NCBI RefSeq assembly: GCF_020184175.1
Contig: NC_065531.1
Coordinates: 18,249,213-18,313,212, forward strand
Source: Aphis gossypii
Lineage: Eukaryota; Arthropoda; Insecta; Hemiptera; Aphididae
Direction: 5' to 3'
DNA length: 64,000 nucleotides
The position numbers were made by a program, and so were the translations under genes. Under the pieces are notes generated by a model that worked only from the letters and a program-made list of their open reading frames with translations, was not told the DNA's origin and did not search any database. Positions 1 through 14,857 of this stretch are shown here, piece by piece (positions within the stretch are counted from its first letter, which is position 1; each line of letters starts with the position of its first letter).

Positions 1-2602
1 ATTCTATTCTAATCCTGCATGTTGGCTATTTTTATTATTAGCTCTCACTTAATTATGGTATTAGATTATTAGATTTTTATTATAATTTTTTATATGTTCT
101 GTAAATTATAATACAGTGTTGCAGTATTGCGTTTAAAAACACCAAGTCAATATTTTTATTATTCGTCTTTTTTGTGAAACCTATTAGTTTTTTTTATTTG
201 TGCCATATAGCTGCCATAGGTCTACTACCCTCGATTTATACAATGAATAATGTAAAAAAAAGATTCATACTATGATATTTTATTCAAATTATATTCATCT
301 GCTTTATCACCTTGTCACATCTTCATATGCTGCAGATTGTAGACAAATGTTGAAATATCATATAAGAACCTATATTGTATTGTGATGTTTCATGCAGTTA
401 TTATTATTATTTTTTAAAATAAATTATGGAATAAAAGTGTAAGTTTACTCATACGAATCATAAATAACAATAAAACAATAAGTATGCAATGTATGCATTC
501 ATTTAAAGGAAACACGACGAATTTTGTACATATTTATTACATAAAATGGGTGTATTTTGTTTAAAGTAAATAATAATACCACATCAAAAATGCTCATAGT
601 CTACAAACACATCGAGTTCCTATATAGTTTCTATGAGTGTACCTACTATACCTTAATATAATTTATGAGTTTGAAATGAATTGTAAAATGTATATATTGC
701 CTAATCGAATTTGATATTTTATGTTCAAATTTACATAAATAAAACGTATCGTCACATCTAAGTAAAACACGTGATTATTTATTATTGGCTGCTATCTTTA
801 TTATATTTTATATGACATAATATTGTTGTATGAAATAGTATTAGAATATTTTATTTATTTAATGTCAATAAGACATTTTATTAGAAAGAATGATACGTTT
901 ATAAGAATAATACTTTAGATGAACAAAATATCATAAAATAATGTTTAAAAGAAAACCAACAATAGTATTTTGTGACCATAGCAACGGAAGTTCGAATGAA
1001 CGGATGAGGACATAACAATATTCATTTTATGTACGTAATACAGAAACCTTAAATAGTAAATAATACATATGTACAATTTAATATGATTTATTCATAATAT
1101 ATTTCGACGTTGTAAAATGGACGTAATTTTTTAGACTACACGTTTCATACAAAAATTTTTGCTTTTATATAGGTATAAGTATTGAATAATTTACATGAGG
1201 ATTATTAAAGGTCATTATTACTTATTAGTGTAATATGAATTTTGTTAATAGTTATTTCTTAAAATAATTTACTCTTAAAATAGTAAATATAGTAATATTT
1301 AATTTATCGATGACTAATATATTTGTTTGGCGTATTACTTTTTTTAAACCAAATTTTTATGTTCCACTTCAAACACAATACAATTATAACAATGTTCATT
1401 AACAAAATTAATTTTTTCTATAATACAATAAATAATAATTATTAAAAAATATACGGGTATTTAAAACATTTTTTTCATTCATAATTTTAACTATATATTG
1501 TCTTATTATATAAAATGTTTTAGATTGTACCTGTGTCCTGTATTACAGTAATATTATTTTTTAATACGTTTAACTCATTTGTGAAATCTGCAGCGTATAG
1601 CTGTTCAAAAATAAATGCCTTCCTATAGTGGCACACACTTGAATATGGTTGGACTTATAACAGTCCATAGTAGATGATTAAGTTTTTGTAACATTAGTGT
1701 ATAAATAAAGTATTTAAAATTTTGGTTACTTTTTCATAGCATATAGGTATTAACTAATTTATGATAAGTTATTCATTAAAAGTTTACATTAAATGTTAAG
1801 TGTGATTTTTATTTATTATATATTTTCAATAGTTTTTAACTTCGTATAGATTTGGTTGATGATAAAATTATATCTAATGCATCAATATCTTTTTTGATTT
1901 TTAGAACTAAAATTGTCTAGTGTGTGTGTATAAAAATGTATATTTATTGAATATTACTTAACGTTTATACACACCGATATTATTTTAAATAGTTACACAT
2001 ATTCATCATATATGTAGGGTTAATTGTTATAAAATAAATTTTACTAGACAACTTAAATACTTGTGCCTACGATAGGTATATTATGCGAATTTAACCAATA
2101 TTAAATTTCTATACACTTTTTTTTCAGGTTTTCTTTTAATATTAAAATTAATACATATTACAAACTTAATATTGGAAAATATGAATATAATGACCATAAT
2201 AATAAAATCAAGTTATCTATAAAATTAAATGAAAATTCTATACAAATATAATCACATACTAGTTTAGTAAAGTCCACCTATTTCCTCGTTTTATTATTAA
2301 TTATAAAATTCCAACTTTAAATTAATAGTTAAAAAAAATAAAACTTTCTTTTTTTTAATGATCCAACTCAATATTCAGAAATGATTTGTATTATCTTATT
2401 ATTCTAATTTATTCTCGTTTATTTTTATCATTTTGTTTATTAATATTCATCTAATATTTCTAATGATTTTAGAGTTATCTCCACGAAGAACGTATAGTTG
2501 ATTATTAATTGTTATAAATGAATTTACTTTATCAACAGATTTTTTAATAACTTAAATAGCTTAGTTTTGTTTTAACCTAATTTTCTTTAAGTCTTAATCA
2601 TA

Positions 2603-2632
2603 CATATATATATATATATATTTTTTTTTTTT
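2603..2632. repeat. TA microsatellite followed by T tract
   Basis: (AT)n for about 18 bp running straight into a T run of about 12. Confidence 0.9.
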
Positions 2633-5600
2633 CATAAACATGTTTCGTACATTTTTGAATTTCCTTCCCTACCCTTAACAGTTTTATGTATATAAGTTAA
2701 GCTTTATCTTTTAAAATTCTTACTACATTGGTTTAACTTAACACCTAAAAAAATATACTACTGTGGTTATCATTTGATATTACACACATATTTATTGTTT
2801 ATTTTTGAACCTTGTTAAGATTATATAATATTTGGGTTTCTGTATTACTCCGGTGAGAAAAACAAATATAATTGTTGATTTTACTATGTTTTGATACGTA
2901 TGGCTGTAAAAGTATAAAAGTATTGTTTTATACTATTGCTCTATTTTTAAAATATCAAAAATAAATTTATATTTGATGTGACTTTTTTTTAAGTTTTTGC
3001 TCTTAGGCATTAGTATTTTTTACAGTTAAAATAGTTATAATACACTTAATGTGTCTACACAATTAGATGATACATTTTTAAATTGTTTTTGTTCTTGTCA
3101 TTTTCGTTTTTTATTATTTTTTCATTTATAATTTTTCGATGGCGCATTAGTAAAAAAAATTCTCTATCTTATACACGTAGAATAGAGTACAAACTTCTCC
3201 ATATTATATATTACTCATTAATTATTACATTGTTTAAATTAATGTGGATCATCACTTATTATAACAATATTATTATATAATATGTTATCTGTGATTTATC
3301 CAAACTTTTTTTTAATATTTTAATTTTTAAGTAAGGTTTTAGCATTTTTTTTTTTTTTTTAAGTTTTTGGTTATTTATAATTATTAGTACCTTTTTAAAA
3401 ATTTTTACTTAGCTTTTGCAAATACACATATTATGTTATTCTTTGTGATATTGTTTTATTAGGTTAAAATATTTTAATTTCAATTATGTAATTACAATAA
3501 GTGAATTACGATGAGAAGTTTTAACTAGAATAGACACTCAAGTGTAAGACAGAGAAAGAAATTATACTTATTTATGCTTTCTTATAATTTTTATATTATC
3601 TACTACGAAATAATATAAATTTAAAACAGTGTTTTAACTTTTTAATATTGTTTTACATCTTGTACGATATATAATCGTTGCAAAATGATATACACTTGGA
3701 CTTTTGATTGACCCTTCTAGTTTAAACAGTTTAATGTGGTTATTATTGATTTTAAAAACTCGAATGTATTTTTATTACACATTAACAGTATTGCTATAGT
3801 ACGGCTATTAATGAACATGATGATGTATACGCTTATTTACTGACTTATTGCAACCAAGTCCAGACGTGTTTCTCTTGCAGTTTTGTTGTTTTACCTCCAT
3901 GAACATGAACTGTGAATATATTTTTAGCACATAAATTAATTATGTTTTAATGAACATCATAGTTCGACGGGTCAGCTAAAAGTTGAACCCATATACTCAT
4001 AATATATGATAGAGCTATGATATAATATATACCTATCACTGCTCACTGGAGATAACGTTCGCAGGTTTAAAATCTTTCATAATTTTGTTATGTTAAAGGC
4101 TAACTAGGTGATTTTCTTAAGATAAGATAATAATATAACTGTATTGTGTTGAATAGATATTTAGTGAGATCCAAACGATTTTTTTGTTGTAAAAAAATAT
4201 ACACCATATTTATTATTTCTTAATCATTTGTTCAGTATATGCGTTTCATTATATGAAATATATTATATTGTATAATTTAGCTTATAGGTATAATGTAATA
4301 ACATGTAAAGGTATAGGTACTTATAAAAGTATAGGTCGTGTATATCACCGTGATGTACTCACAATAACACTATAATTTTATTATACGGAAAAATAAAATT
4401 CAAATCATAATTTAATAATATGCGTTGATGATGTTTTATTCTGAACGCTGCGCCGGCGTCATCAGAGGTGTAAAATGTTATTTACTCGGCCCTCGTTATT
4501 TGCGTCGTATACTATAAAATATATAAATTACATAGGTTCGTGTAAATTAGCTAACTGGTTAGGTAGATGAGATATAGGTATCATGAGTATGCGTACATTC
4601 GCCGATTTATCTAAATTTTCCGACTGAATACTACTGACGGCGCACTTATATCTTAATAAAATAATACACCTATACGTTGTACCACGTTAATAATGGTCGT
4701 TTTAGAGATAACAACGTTGTGCCGAAACATTTCCGAAACTATATACATCTATTATATTTATTGATGAGTGGTGAAAATTTAATTTACTGCGAGATTTATT
4801 GCTATAGAAAATATAACGACTCACAAGCCATAAATTAATGCTTGAGCGTTTTTTTTCACGATTGTGACTTGTCCGCATAGTATAGTATAATATAGTCTAC
4901 GGTATAGTGACGTCGCGGTCGATGTATAACTCTATTTCTGAACGATTCTAAAATTAGCGGCCCGCTTTGTAAAAATTTTCTCCAACAATCAAAACAAGGC
5001 CACACTCTTGCCTTGAGTAACTCTTCTTACCACTGCTACTCTTTACAATTTTTTGAAATTTTTTTTACCTATATACGCGTTGTTTACCTTTTCTTACAGT
5101 ATCGTTATTTTAATACTATTCCCGTCCATATCGTGTGGCAGCCGGCAGGTAATAGATTGAACCGAACAAAATTGTATAATAAATTATTTTCAAACCTTTG
5201 CCAGTTGTATAGGGTTATGACTGAATAAAAAAATTATTGTGCTTAAATTAAAAAAATATTATAACAATAGGACCAATAGGTATCTATTGGTAATTCTAGT
5301 GTATAACCTACACTAGAAACATTTTTTGGACAAACAATAAACATACGTAAACTATATATTATTTTTAAGTTTGTACCTCAACATATAATATATACTTAAC
5401 TGTTGGCAATTCTTCTGAGCTCGAATATTAAGTTTACGATAGAACAATAAAATTCAAGTATAAACCCATAACGTTGTATTTACATCTTATATTATTTGGT
5501 CATAAAGTTCATTCATAATTCTAGTAAGAAAATATTTTAACCTTGTTAAAATGCATAATACAATATTATGTACAATTTTTTTTAATTTTGATGTTTACGT

Positions 5601-6881
5601 TAAGGTGGTAGGTACACGTTGTTTGAGTATTGTTTTATATTTAAGAATAATGTTGTTTAATTGTGTGCCAATTGTGACGTTATAATTGTTTATGATGTTT
5701 TACAATTTTTTAGTTAATAAAAGCCAATTTAACAGATTATAAGAGTAACAAAAAAGTAGTATAGAAATTGTGTTGGTATGAGATTTACAGAAGTTTACAT
5801 GTACCTATTATATATTATAATAATTTACATATTACATGTTTTTTTATTGATTGCTTACTTTATTTATCAAATATTCAATAGTTATAAATATTCTTATTTT
5901 TAAAACCATAATTGAAAATTAAATAAGTAAAATACTTATTTTTAAATTTTAATCATTTGATATTATTAAATAAAAACTAGTTAATATTTAATTTAATTCT
6001 ATAATCATTATTTTCTATTTAAATTATTTTATTGCATATTCAGTAAACAAATAATAATTTGTTTAAAATTGAATATAAATTTTAATTTAAGTAAAGCTTC
6101 AAATTTTATTTACAATAAATGTCATAAATGTCTTAAGCTTAAATATAAGATAATGATAAATTTAATTTGCAGGTACCTCTGCATGTGCAGTATTTTTTCA
6201 CTTCATATTAATAAATTATAATTGTATAATATGCATACTCAATTAAGAATAAGGTAACATACTTGAAATAATTAATTTAGCCTTAACAAAATGTATATAA
6301 TCGTATACACTAATATGTATAAAAACAAACTAAAAAACTTATCTTGGGTCAATTACCTAACTTTTTTCTTTTCTTTCATTTTTTCTTTTCTTTTTTTTTT
6401 TTTTGGTGGATTGATTTTATTAATTATGTGCTGAATGTATACACAGTAAATTACAGAAACATAATGTTCAAAAGATAATGAATATTCAGTATTGAAATTA
6501 TGTAAAACAACACAACTGAAATTTGTTTATTTTATGTATACTATTGACGAAGTATAACAAGCTAGTAGATAAAATATATAGGTAACTTGAGGTAGGTATT
6601 AATTCAATACTAATGGAAATAAATTTAGGCCATCAAGGACAGACGATAGTATTCTATATCTCATCAGCGTTCGTATCTAAAACAATTATTATATCTATAG
6701 GATATACTTGGCTAAGTAAATTAATAAAATAAATTAAAGTTGTATATTTTATTTTATATTTATCAAACTACAATATTCGTTATTTTTTACAGCACAATAC
6801 ATGGTTTTATTACCTATATTGCTATACTTTTATTTGTGATAGATCAAAACTGCAATTTATTGTAGTGTCAACTATACTCAT

Positions 6882-6900
6882 ACACACACACACACACACA

Positions 6901-6931
<31 letters not shown>

Positions 6932-6933
6932 CA
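6882..6933. repeat. CA microsatellite
   Basis: A nearly perfect (CA)n run of about 52 bp, broken once by CC at about 6907. Confidence 0.95.
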
Positions 6934-7974
6934 AATGTATATAATATGTTTCATTCATGATAACTATATTACTATATTGTACTTAATGGTCATGATATAT
7001 AGGTATAAGTAACTTAGTAATTTGAAACAAAGGAATAATTACCTGTTGCCTAATTAATTCTATTCGGTACGTCAACGAATCAAAATGCATAAATCATTCA
7101 TTTATGGTACTCTTACGTGTACCTACCTAAAAATATATTAAAATGTAAAGAAAAAAATGATAAAAATGTTAATTAAATAGTACAATATGACAAGATGTGT
7201 TCTATTTTTGCAAATATACCTAATTCAAAATTATTCTGTATACATGTTTAAATAAATATAATATATATATTATATATCATATAAAAAGATAACAAATTGA
7301 ATATATGTTTTAGTGGTATTATTTTTCGTTTACTTAAAACTTTAATGATTTGATTTTAATTCAGTTACAATAATCCTTTCATTTGTAGATAATATATACT
7401 GCAGCAATGAGTTTGTATTATAAATAGACACCGTACTCATTTTTATTATTGTTTTGACTCAAATATGACATACAAATATAGAATCTAATATGGAATTTAA
7501 CAATCGATACCTCCTATATTTGAAAGTTTTTACGTAGTTGGGACGTTGTCGGTATCGTTACAAAACGAAATATTTTTCTTTCCCAGTAGACCGGCAGGTT
7601 TTTTTTATGATAATTTATACGATACTAGGTTTAAATAGTGTTGTGGTTCTCTTGCATAATTATTAACATCTATAATCAGCATAGTATGTCTTCGGCTTAA
7701 CGTTTATGAAAAGTCGTATATTTTTTTTAAAAATTGTCACAGATTGTCACAGTTGTATTTGATTTCTTAACTTTCAAATTTTTTTTTGTTTTTTGTAAAA
7801 TCGGTTGATTTATGGATTTAATGATTACACAGATTTTGTATTATATTTGGTTAAAATCTATATTTATAATTATTGTATAATAATTATTTATTGTAATCAA
7901 TATTTTTTTTGATAAATATCACGTTTCGTGATCAATATTAAAAATAAGATTAATTAGCTAGGTTATCGTGTATC

Positions 7975-7989
7975 TCTCTTTCTCCCTCT

Positions 7990-8021
<32 letters not shown>

Positions 8022-8034
8022 CTTTCTCTCTCTA
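7975..8034. repeat. CT-rich microsatellite
   Basis: A polypyrimidine tract of interrupted (CT)n and TTCTC units, all-pyrimidine over most of its length. Confidence 0.9.
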
Positions 8035-11000
8035 TCTATATTTATATACTATTATAGAATGAATTAATTTATAGTTTCTTTAGGCGACATTAATAATAAT
8101 AAAAGATTTAAATCGTAGCGTCAACGAGCGTGGTCAGTAAAGTCACTGAACTAAAATCAGTGAGGAGTTGATTGAACGTTTTATATTATACCGCGAAACA
8201 ATAAATCAGGATCGTGCGCACATCCATTTTATTACACATATTCGACGACGCCAATATACTTATATATATAATATATATATTGGAGCAGACCGTAGCCAAT
8301 ACAAATAAAACTAAATATTTTGGACGCAGGTCAGAAAAGAAAATATTTTTGCCGAGAATATGTTGTTGTTTACGTGCATTTTTTTAGTACCTATAGTATC
8401 TACTAATTACTCTAGTGTAATGTCTCTAAGCATTAAGCCTATTCGTATTTTCATGTTCACTCTGTAGTCTGTAGAAGAAGTTGGTGGAATAAGTGTGCTA
8501 TGACGTAAGCTTAAAAATTTCCAGTTTCACATATTCCTGTATGTAGGTTTTTCAATTTTAGCGTCGTCGCTCTTGACACAAATCCTATATACATAATAAA
8601 TTCCATTAAATCGGATTTAAATATTTAATATTATAGGCACTTATTATTAATTAATCGACATATTTTAGTGTAAATAATTATTAAAAATCCGTTTTCAGCA
8701 TTATCTAGGAAAATTTTAATGTTTTTCCTGCATAAATTGTATCTAAGTTACACAGTTTTTAATTAATAACCATACTATTCGTTTTAAGACTACAAACTTA
8801 AATATAATTATTATGGTTTATTTTATTAAATAAACAAATAATGTTCATTTATAATCGTTTGATAAAGTTGAAATTGATTGGTATATTTGGGTTCAAAAAC
8901 CGTTATATTTTGATAACACTATTACAAGCTACCTAATTTAATATAGAAATACTAAAACTGATTTTATTATTTATTCAAAGGTTTTCTAATTTACTTTAAA
9001 TGTTTTCTATATTATTTAGGTTCATACGTTCATTAAAAAAAATCATAAATCTTTGATAATATAATAATATAATATTGTTATCTGTTTGTAAATCATTTTT
9101 TTCCTCTTTAACAATAATATTTTAGACTTATATAAATTATATTATGTATGTTAACTTTACTAATGTTAAATCCAATTGCTGATATGTTGTTTATATTTTT
9201 ACCGGTACATTTATTATATGATAAATGTAATAGATTAACAATATGTATGTGTATATATATATACATCTAATGTGATAAATCGTAAACTGATCGTAGTTTG
9301 CGCATTATGCCATTATATAATAATATATTAATTATTTTATTCTTATTTTACTCGTTTTATAATATCGTTTTTTTATAACTACAACCTAAAAGACTTTTAT
9401 TTTAATTACTATTACAGCTAAGCAATAGGAAAGTAAAAAAAAAAAAAAAACTATGACGTATATTTCAGTTATAACATTATATGTACAGAACGTCTTGTTT
9501 TGAAAATTATTTTACTGCTGTGATATCTTATTATACAACCGAAAAAAAGTAAAACTATCGATACGCGTTATTTTTATTAATCAGTTAACATAATAACATT
9601 GTGTATTTATTAATTATTAGTAGTTTAACGTCATCTTAAACCTGCAGGGCAACCCTTGGTTCAGATCCAGTCTTGGTTGTTGCGCGTTTCACTGCAGCCA
9701 TTTTGGAATCGAGTTGGTATTATATGACGAAAATACACGAAAATCGTGTTCGCTCCGAAGGATTTTAAATTATTAATTATTATTTATTATCACTATTCCC
9801 GAAAGGAAAAAAACGTGTGAAGCTGACACCACATTATCCAGACGACCTAGAAACATATATTGTATAATGTATTCACAAAGTTGTAATTATTTCGACGTGG
9901 AGTCGGTGGTACACACCTATATATTGTAGTATAATTCAGTCGATGTGTCTTTTACAAACTAATGCGCAGTCACCGAATGTTTTAATTTATTCACGTGTTA
10001 TTAGATACATATAGTTTAGTTTCAGGCACGCAAAGATTGAAAATCATTTTTGTGCCGAATAAAATAATTCTGATGTGTCGCTCCATCGGCACAAAAAAAT
10101 CCAGAAATCCATCGCTAAAATGTAATATGTATAGTGTATACAATATACGTATATATTTTGTTTGGATTTTTTGTTGATGATTTTTTTTTAGGACGACTGT
10201 ATCGAGTAAATAATCTTTTAATAAATGTCCATTGACCTAAATTAGTGATCATCATAATTTTATTAATAATATTCTGTTTGATGCACTTTATATCGGAATG
10301 CAACAGCATACACTTAAAGAGAAAGAAATGAGAATGGAATAACCGTCATTATTAATATAACGCTATATTGATATTTCATAGGATTCGGAGGTACATTCCA
10401 TGTATTTGCTATGCAAAAAAAAAAAATTCGAATAGCCGATTATTCAAGAATATCTTCATCCAATATTTTTGTTGTTTTTTCTATACCTCATTTATTATCG
10501 TGTCAAACGTCGCCATTAAGTGAGAGTGAGAGGTTATATAAAGTAGAGATATTATAATTTCGGAACTGGATTTGTTTACTAAAATACTCGCTTCGCTATT
10601 TTAAGACTACTGCATGTCTTGAAACACCGTGGGCTTCATTTAAATATTATATTCGAAACTGACTGCGCCTGGATCAGGACCGGTAACTAAAAAAAAAAAA
10701 AAAATCGAGAAAAAAAAAACAATTATGTAAACACATATTATATTAAAATATAACAGTGTGATGCATGTATCGTCGTCATCGTCATCGTCCCGTTGTGCCA
10801 GTTTTCATATTTGATTAGGTACTCTTATTAATGATATGTAAAACGTGAATAGTTATTAATTTTATCAATGTATATATTTTTTTTTTGCTCACGAGAAAAA
10901 ACGAACCTTGATCATTCAAAGGCATATTATTCGTTTATTACGTCCACAATATGCGTCCACTTGAGCGGACGGGTGGTCTAATATTATATTATAATTATAA

Positions 11001-12149
11001 TAAAACTATAATCAAAATCAATAAAAAATTAAATAATTCTAGCCGACATACCGTTGTCATTATAAATATGAATGTTTTAAGCCAACTACAGTAGCATATA
11101 TAATATTGTCTATACTTGTAAAACATATGTTTTCTGTCTCCCACCTATCCGTATGTTGTATATATTTATATACCTACATTCAATGGCTCTATAACTTTAT
11201 AGAAAGTATGCCTATAGTATTATAAGTATGGAGGTTTTTTATGACGCCGGTTACCGAACGTTCGATCAATATAATATAGCTTTGTACAATAATATCATTA
11301 TAATTAATAATTATGATTCGTGTTTTGACGTGATTCGTCGTTGGATCGTTAAAAATCATTTTGTACAAAAAGTTTTGCGGCAAATACAATAACTATGTTT
11401 GGTTAAATACCTACTTATGCTTTAATAGGTATATATATGCCATTTTGGCATTGTTTGAAGTGCTTTACATAATAAGATGTGCTATTTTTTTCTTCCAAGT
11501 GACTATTTTAAATCATTATGCAACAAAAACGTGTCTATGTTTATATCAACATGTGTAATTACAACATCTTCCGTACGACTAAAAAATAAAATAAAGCCTT
11601 TAACACAGTATTGCATGCATTACGCATACTATACTTACACGCATTTCAATCGTTCGGTAAAATTATCATTTAAATATACATAATGTTATTCTGTGTAACG
11701 AGTTACTCGTGAACGTCTAGTGACTTATTTTTTTTTTTAATTTTGAGCGTTGTTAAACGAAAATACCTTGAGTGCATTGTGTATTATAATATTATATTGT
11801 ACTTATTATTATCGGGATCGTGGCGTATATTGTGACTTGGTGCTAACACATAGGTAGCTTCATAAATAGTATAACTATAGTTCTTATTAGAATTTATTAT
11901 GTGAACAATTTATTGTGTGCAATTTTTATATAATATTTTTAGCAATACTTACTGTAGTTATTCTATTATCATTATCATTATTATTATTATTACTATTATA
12001 TTTTATTCTCCATAAGTTATCGACGTGTAATGACAGGTATAATATTACTATATAAATTCACTACAACAACGGAATTATCAGCTCTCTAAACACGTGAATC
12101 GTAAATGTTCAATTATTATTATTATTGTACAAGTTTAATTTCGACAAAA

Positions 12150-12320
12150 CGATGATAATCAAAACATATTATACGCTGCACGATTTCGTTGCCGGTAGGT
12201 GAGCGCTCGCAATGGTGGTCACTCTGTGTAACAGCTGTCGACTGGTCTAGTCTAGACTTGAATAATATTATTCAGTTGCGTGCTAGCTGCCAGTTAATTT
12301 TTTTTAAGTTTCGTGTGATC
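12150..12320. promoter_or_regulatory. GC-enriched patch, possible alternative promoter
   Basis: The patch is richer in GC and CpG than its flanks. It contains an arthropod initiator-like TCAGTTGCGTG at about 12,271 and, upstream, a donor-like gccg|gtaggt. It sits about 2.1 kb before the first HIF exon in the window. No coding exon is attached, so promoter function is only a suggestion. Confidence 0.2.
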
Positions 12321-14426
12321 TCTCGTACACTTTTAAAACGAATAGCATTAGTTTTGTTTTACTTTTGTTTTTAATAATAGATCTAAAGTTTAAATTCCTA
12401 TTAGCAGTAAAAACGTTTAAATTAATTTTATTGAATTTTTTATTACTATTATTTTAATTAAAATTACTATTTTACTTTTATAAGTTTTACTCTGAGGTAA
12501 ATCTAATTAAAACATTATTAATTACATTTATATTTAAATTCATTACATTTTGTTTTGCACTCACCAAATTTAAAATAAATTTTAACTGTAATATGTGTTT
12601 ATATGGTGTTGGAATGGTTTTTCAAACAAACATTTTACTTTTTTCACTTTGTTACTAGTGATAGTTTCTGTACACATTCTTATATGTTTTCTTTTTTTTT
12701 AATTTTTACACAGACGCGTGTCTTTTTATGGATAATGTCAATTAATTTACCATTTTTGGTCGTATCTACTAACTCGATAATAATAAAAAGGAAACATTTT
12801 CGTGGCATGACGTAACAATGCTTTATAATTAAACCGGTATCATCGTTCCATTATTAAGTGTACTCAGTACGCTTAATAAAACAAACCATTTAGAAGATAA
12901 AATAATTGTTTAATTTACTTTTTTAATATTTTCATCTGACATAACATTTAATAAATAAATTTAGTATAAAATTATCATTTTTATAATGTATTATAATTGT
13001 AACTACACTTTATAAATTATATTGTATAAATTATTATTATCATGAACTATTTTTCAATATTTTTATTTTATTTTTCCACCTACTCTTGCATATGTAATAA
13101 GTTCGTTATAATATGCCAATTGTACACATTTCTATGTGTGGTATTTGGCTCTCAGCTCAGACGAAGCAGTGTGTGCGGGAATGTAGTCCGAATTGTAAAG
13201 CCGGTAGTTTAGCTATTTAAACTCGTAAAATTATTTTCTGTTAATTAGTGAAATCATTTCTTGTTTCTTATATTTTGTCATCATTGTCGTCATTCGAAAG
13301 CTTTATAGTTTGAATTTGTGTTAGCAATTCTTATTCATGTAAATGTCAGCAGTTAACAGTTCATTGACCCAGTCGTACATAGATTATTCCTATTATTATT
13401 ATATTATTTAATACACTTAAACGTCTTAAACACGCATTACAATGTGCATTTAGGCATAAAAAATATCTAGTTAACGTATTGAAGCTTTATTATAGCTGTT
13501 GCGAAATAAATAACCTTGGTATGGTTTCCCATAAAGTATATGAATGAAATCGTTTATTTTTAATGCCAATTAATCGCGTAATGAGTATAGGGAATCGAAT
13601 CTCTCAGATATATGTATCATTATTTAATAAATTGTAGATGAATGTAAACGAAAAAAAAACTATCTGTGAAAATTTCTTGAAAATAAATTTTCCTTTTAGT
13701 AATTTAGTGAAATAATAATAAAAAACATACAACAATCATGGGCTAATTCGATCAAAAATCGATATTAGGTATGTGAAATTCACAAATATTATAATATTAT
13801 ATACATTGATATAATACTATATAATAGTGATTATGTTATTATCAGGTTTATTATTCGTATATATATTTAATATATATATGGCAAGAGAGCCATAAAAACT
13901 TCGTCACTTATGTAGGTTTCTATACTGATAACGAAAAGGTCCATCGAATAGATATAAGGTTACCGAACGGCCTTGAACTTTTCCGTTGTAAAAGCTTCGC
14001 CGAAATCTTCAAACCGAAATCCGCTGTGCGCGAGACACTTCGTCGCAATATAAATACACACACACGTACATTTTGCTATACCTTATGTACATGTTTCGGA
14101 CGCCTGATTTACATCCTATATACGTTGCACTCTCGTGTTACCTCTGTCGTTTCTTTTTTTCTTTTCTTACCGTGAACTTCTTACCGCAATGGCAATCGAA
14201 AATAAACGTCCCAATTGGCACATTCTTGTCGACTGCCGGTTGCCAAGTAGGAGAAGAAAAAAAAGGAAGACAATTAGAGCGAAATAAAATAAAATGTAAA
14301 CCGATAACGTAAAATAAAAAAAAAATACAAAATATAAAATATAAAATGGATATAATATTGCGTGTATTTGAAATCCTAAAACAAGTGTATTGTTTATAAT
14401 GGTTCGATTTGTTTGCATTTTTATAG

Positions 14427-14857
14427 TGGCGTGGAACACGGCGACGAGATCTATTCACTGTGCCAGCTATCGCCGGTAGTCTGCAAGCCCGCCATCCAAG
14501 ACAAACCATCATCGCCGCAAAAGCAAAAGCAACAGCCACAGCAACAGAAACAACAACCTGTAACTTCTGCGAAAAAACCGTCGTCCACGGAAAAAGTGTT
14601 TAAGCCCAAGTGTTTGGTGGACTCTTCCACGTTCTTGTTGCCGGCAGGCAATGGACCAGTTTATCTGGACGTGAACGGTGACGGTAAACCGAGAGCCGTA
14701 TTGCAGTCGGTCACATCTACCGCCAGTGTCATTAAAAAGAAGCCTGAATCGTGCTCGGAGAGCCCGAAAGCCACTACGTCCAAGATTTTCGCCCCGCGAA
14801 CCGAAGACATGAACAAGGGATTCCTGACATTTTCGGATGACGACACGGGACTAACCA
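14427..14857 (+). other. sima: HIF alpha coding exon a (end of PAS-B, Gln/Lys-rich linker)
   Basis: The acceptor is ...catttttatag before 14427, and the first base completes a codon split after its second base. The donor is acca|gtgagt at 14858, leaving one base over. The exon encodes the tail of the PAS-B/PAC segment, then a linker rich in Gln and Lys (QKQKQQPQQQKQQP), then a Ser/Thr-rich stretch ending in FSDDDTGLT. The frame is closed by a stop 15 codons upstream of the acceptor, at 14377-14379, so the exon cannot simply extend leftward. Confidence 0.9.

Larger units (their letters stand above)
1..12149. other. No gene seen; AT-rich, probably HIF intron or 5' flank
   Basis: Only short chance ORFs, microsatellites and homopolymers were found. 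I looked for bHLH and PAS peptide signatures of HIF on the plus strand and saw none. Confidence 0.6.

Noticed and set aside
14138..14539. 133-codon minus-strand ORF over the first HIF exon
   Set aside because: Its N-terminal part is the antisense shadow of the Gln-rich HIF exon and the rest lies in intron.
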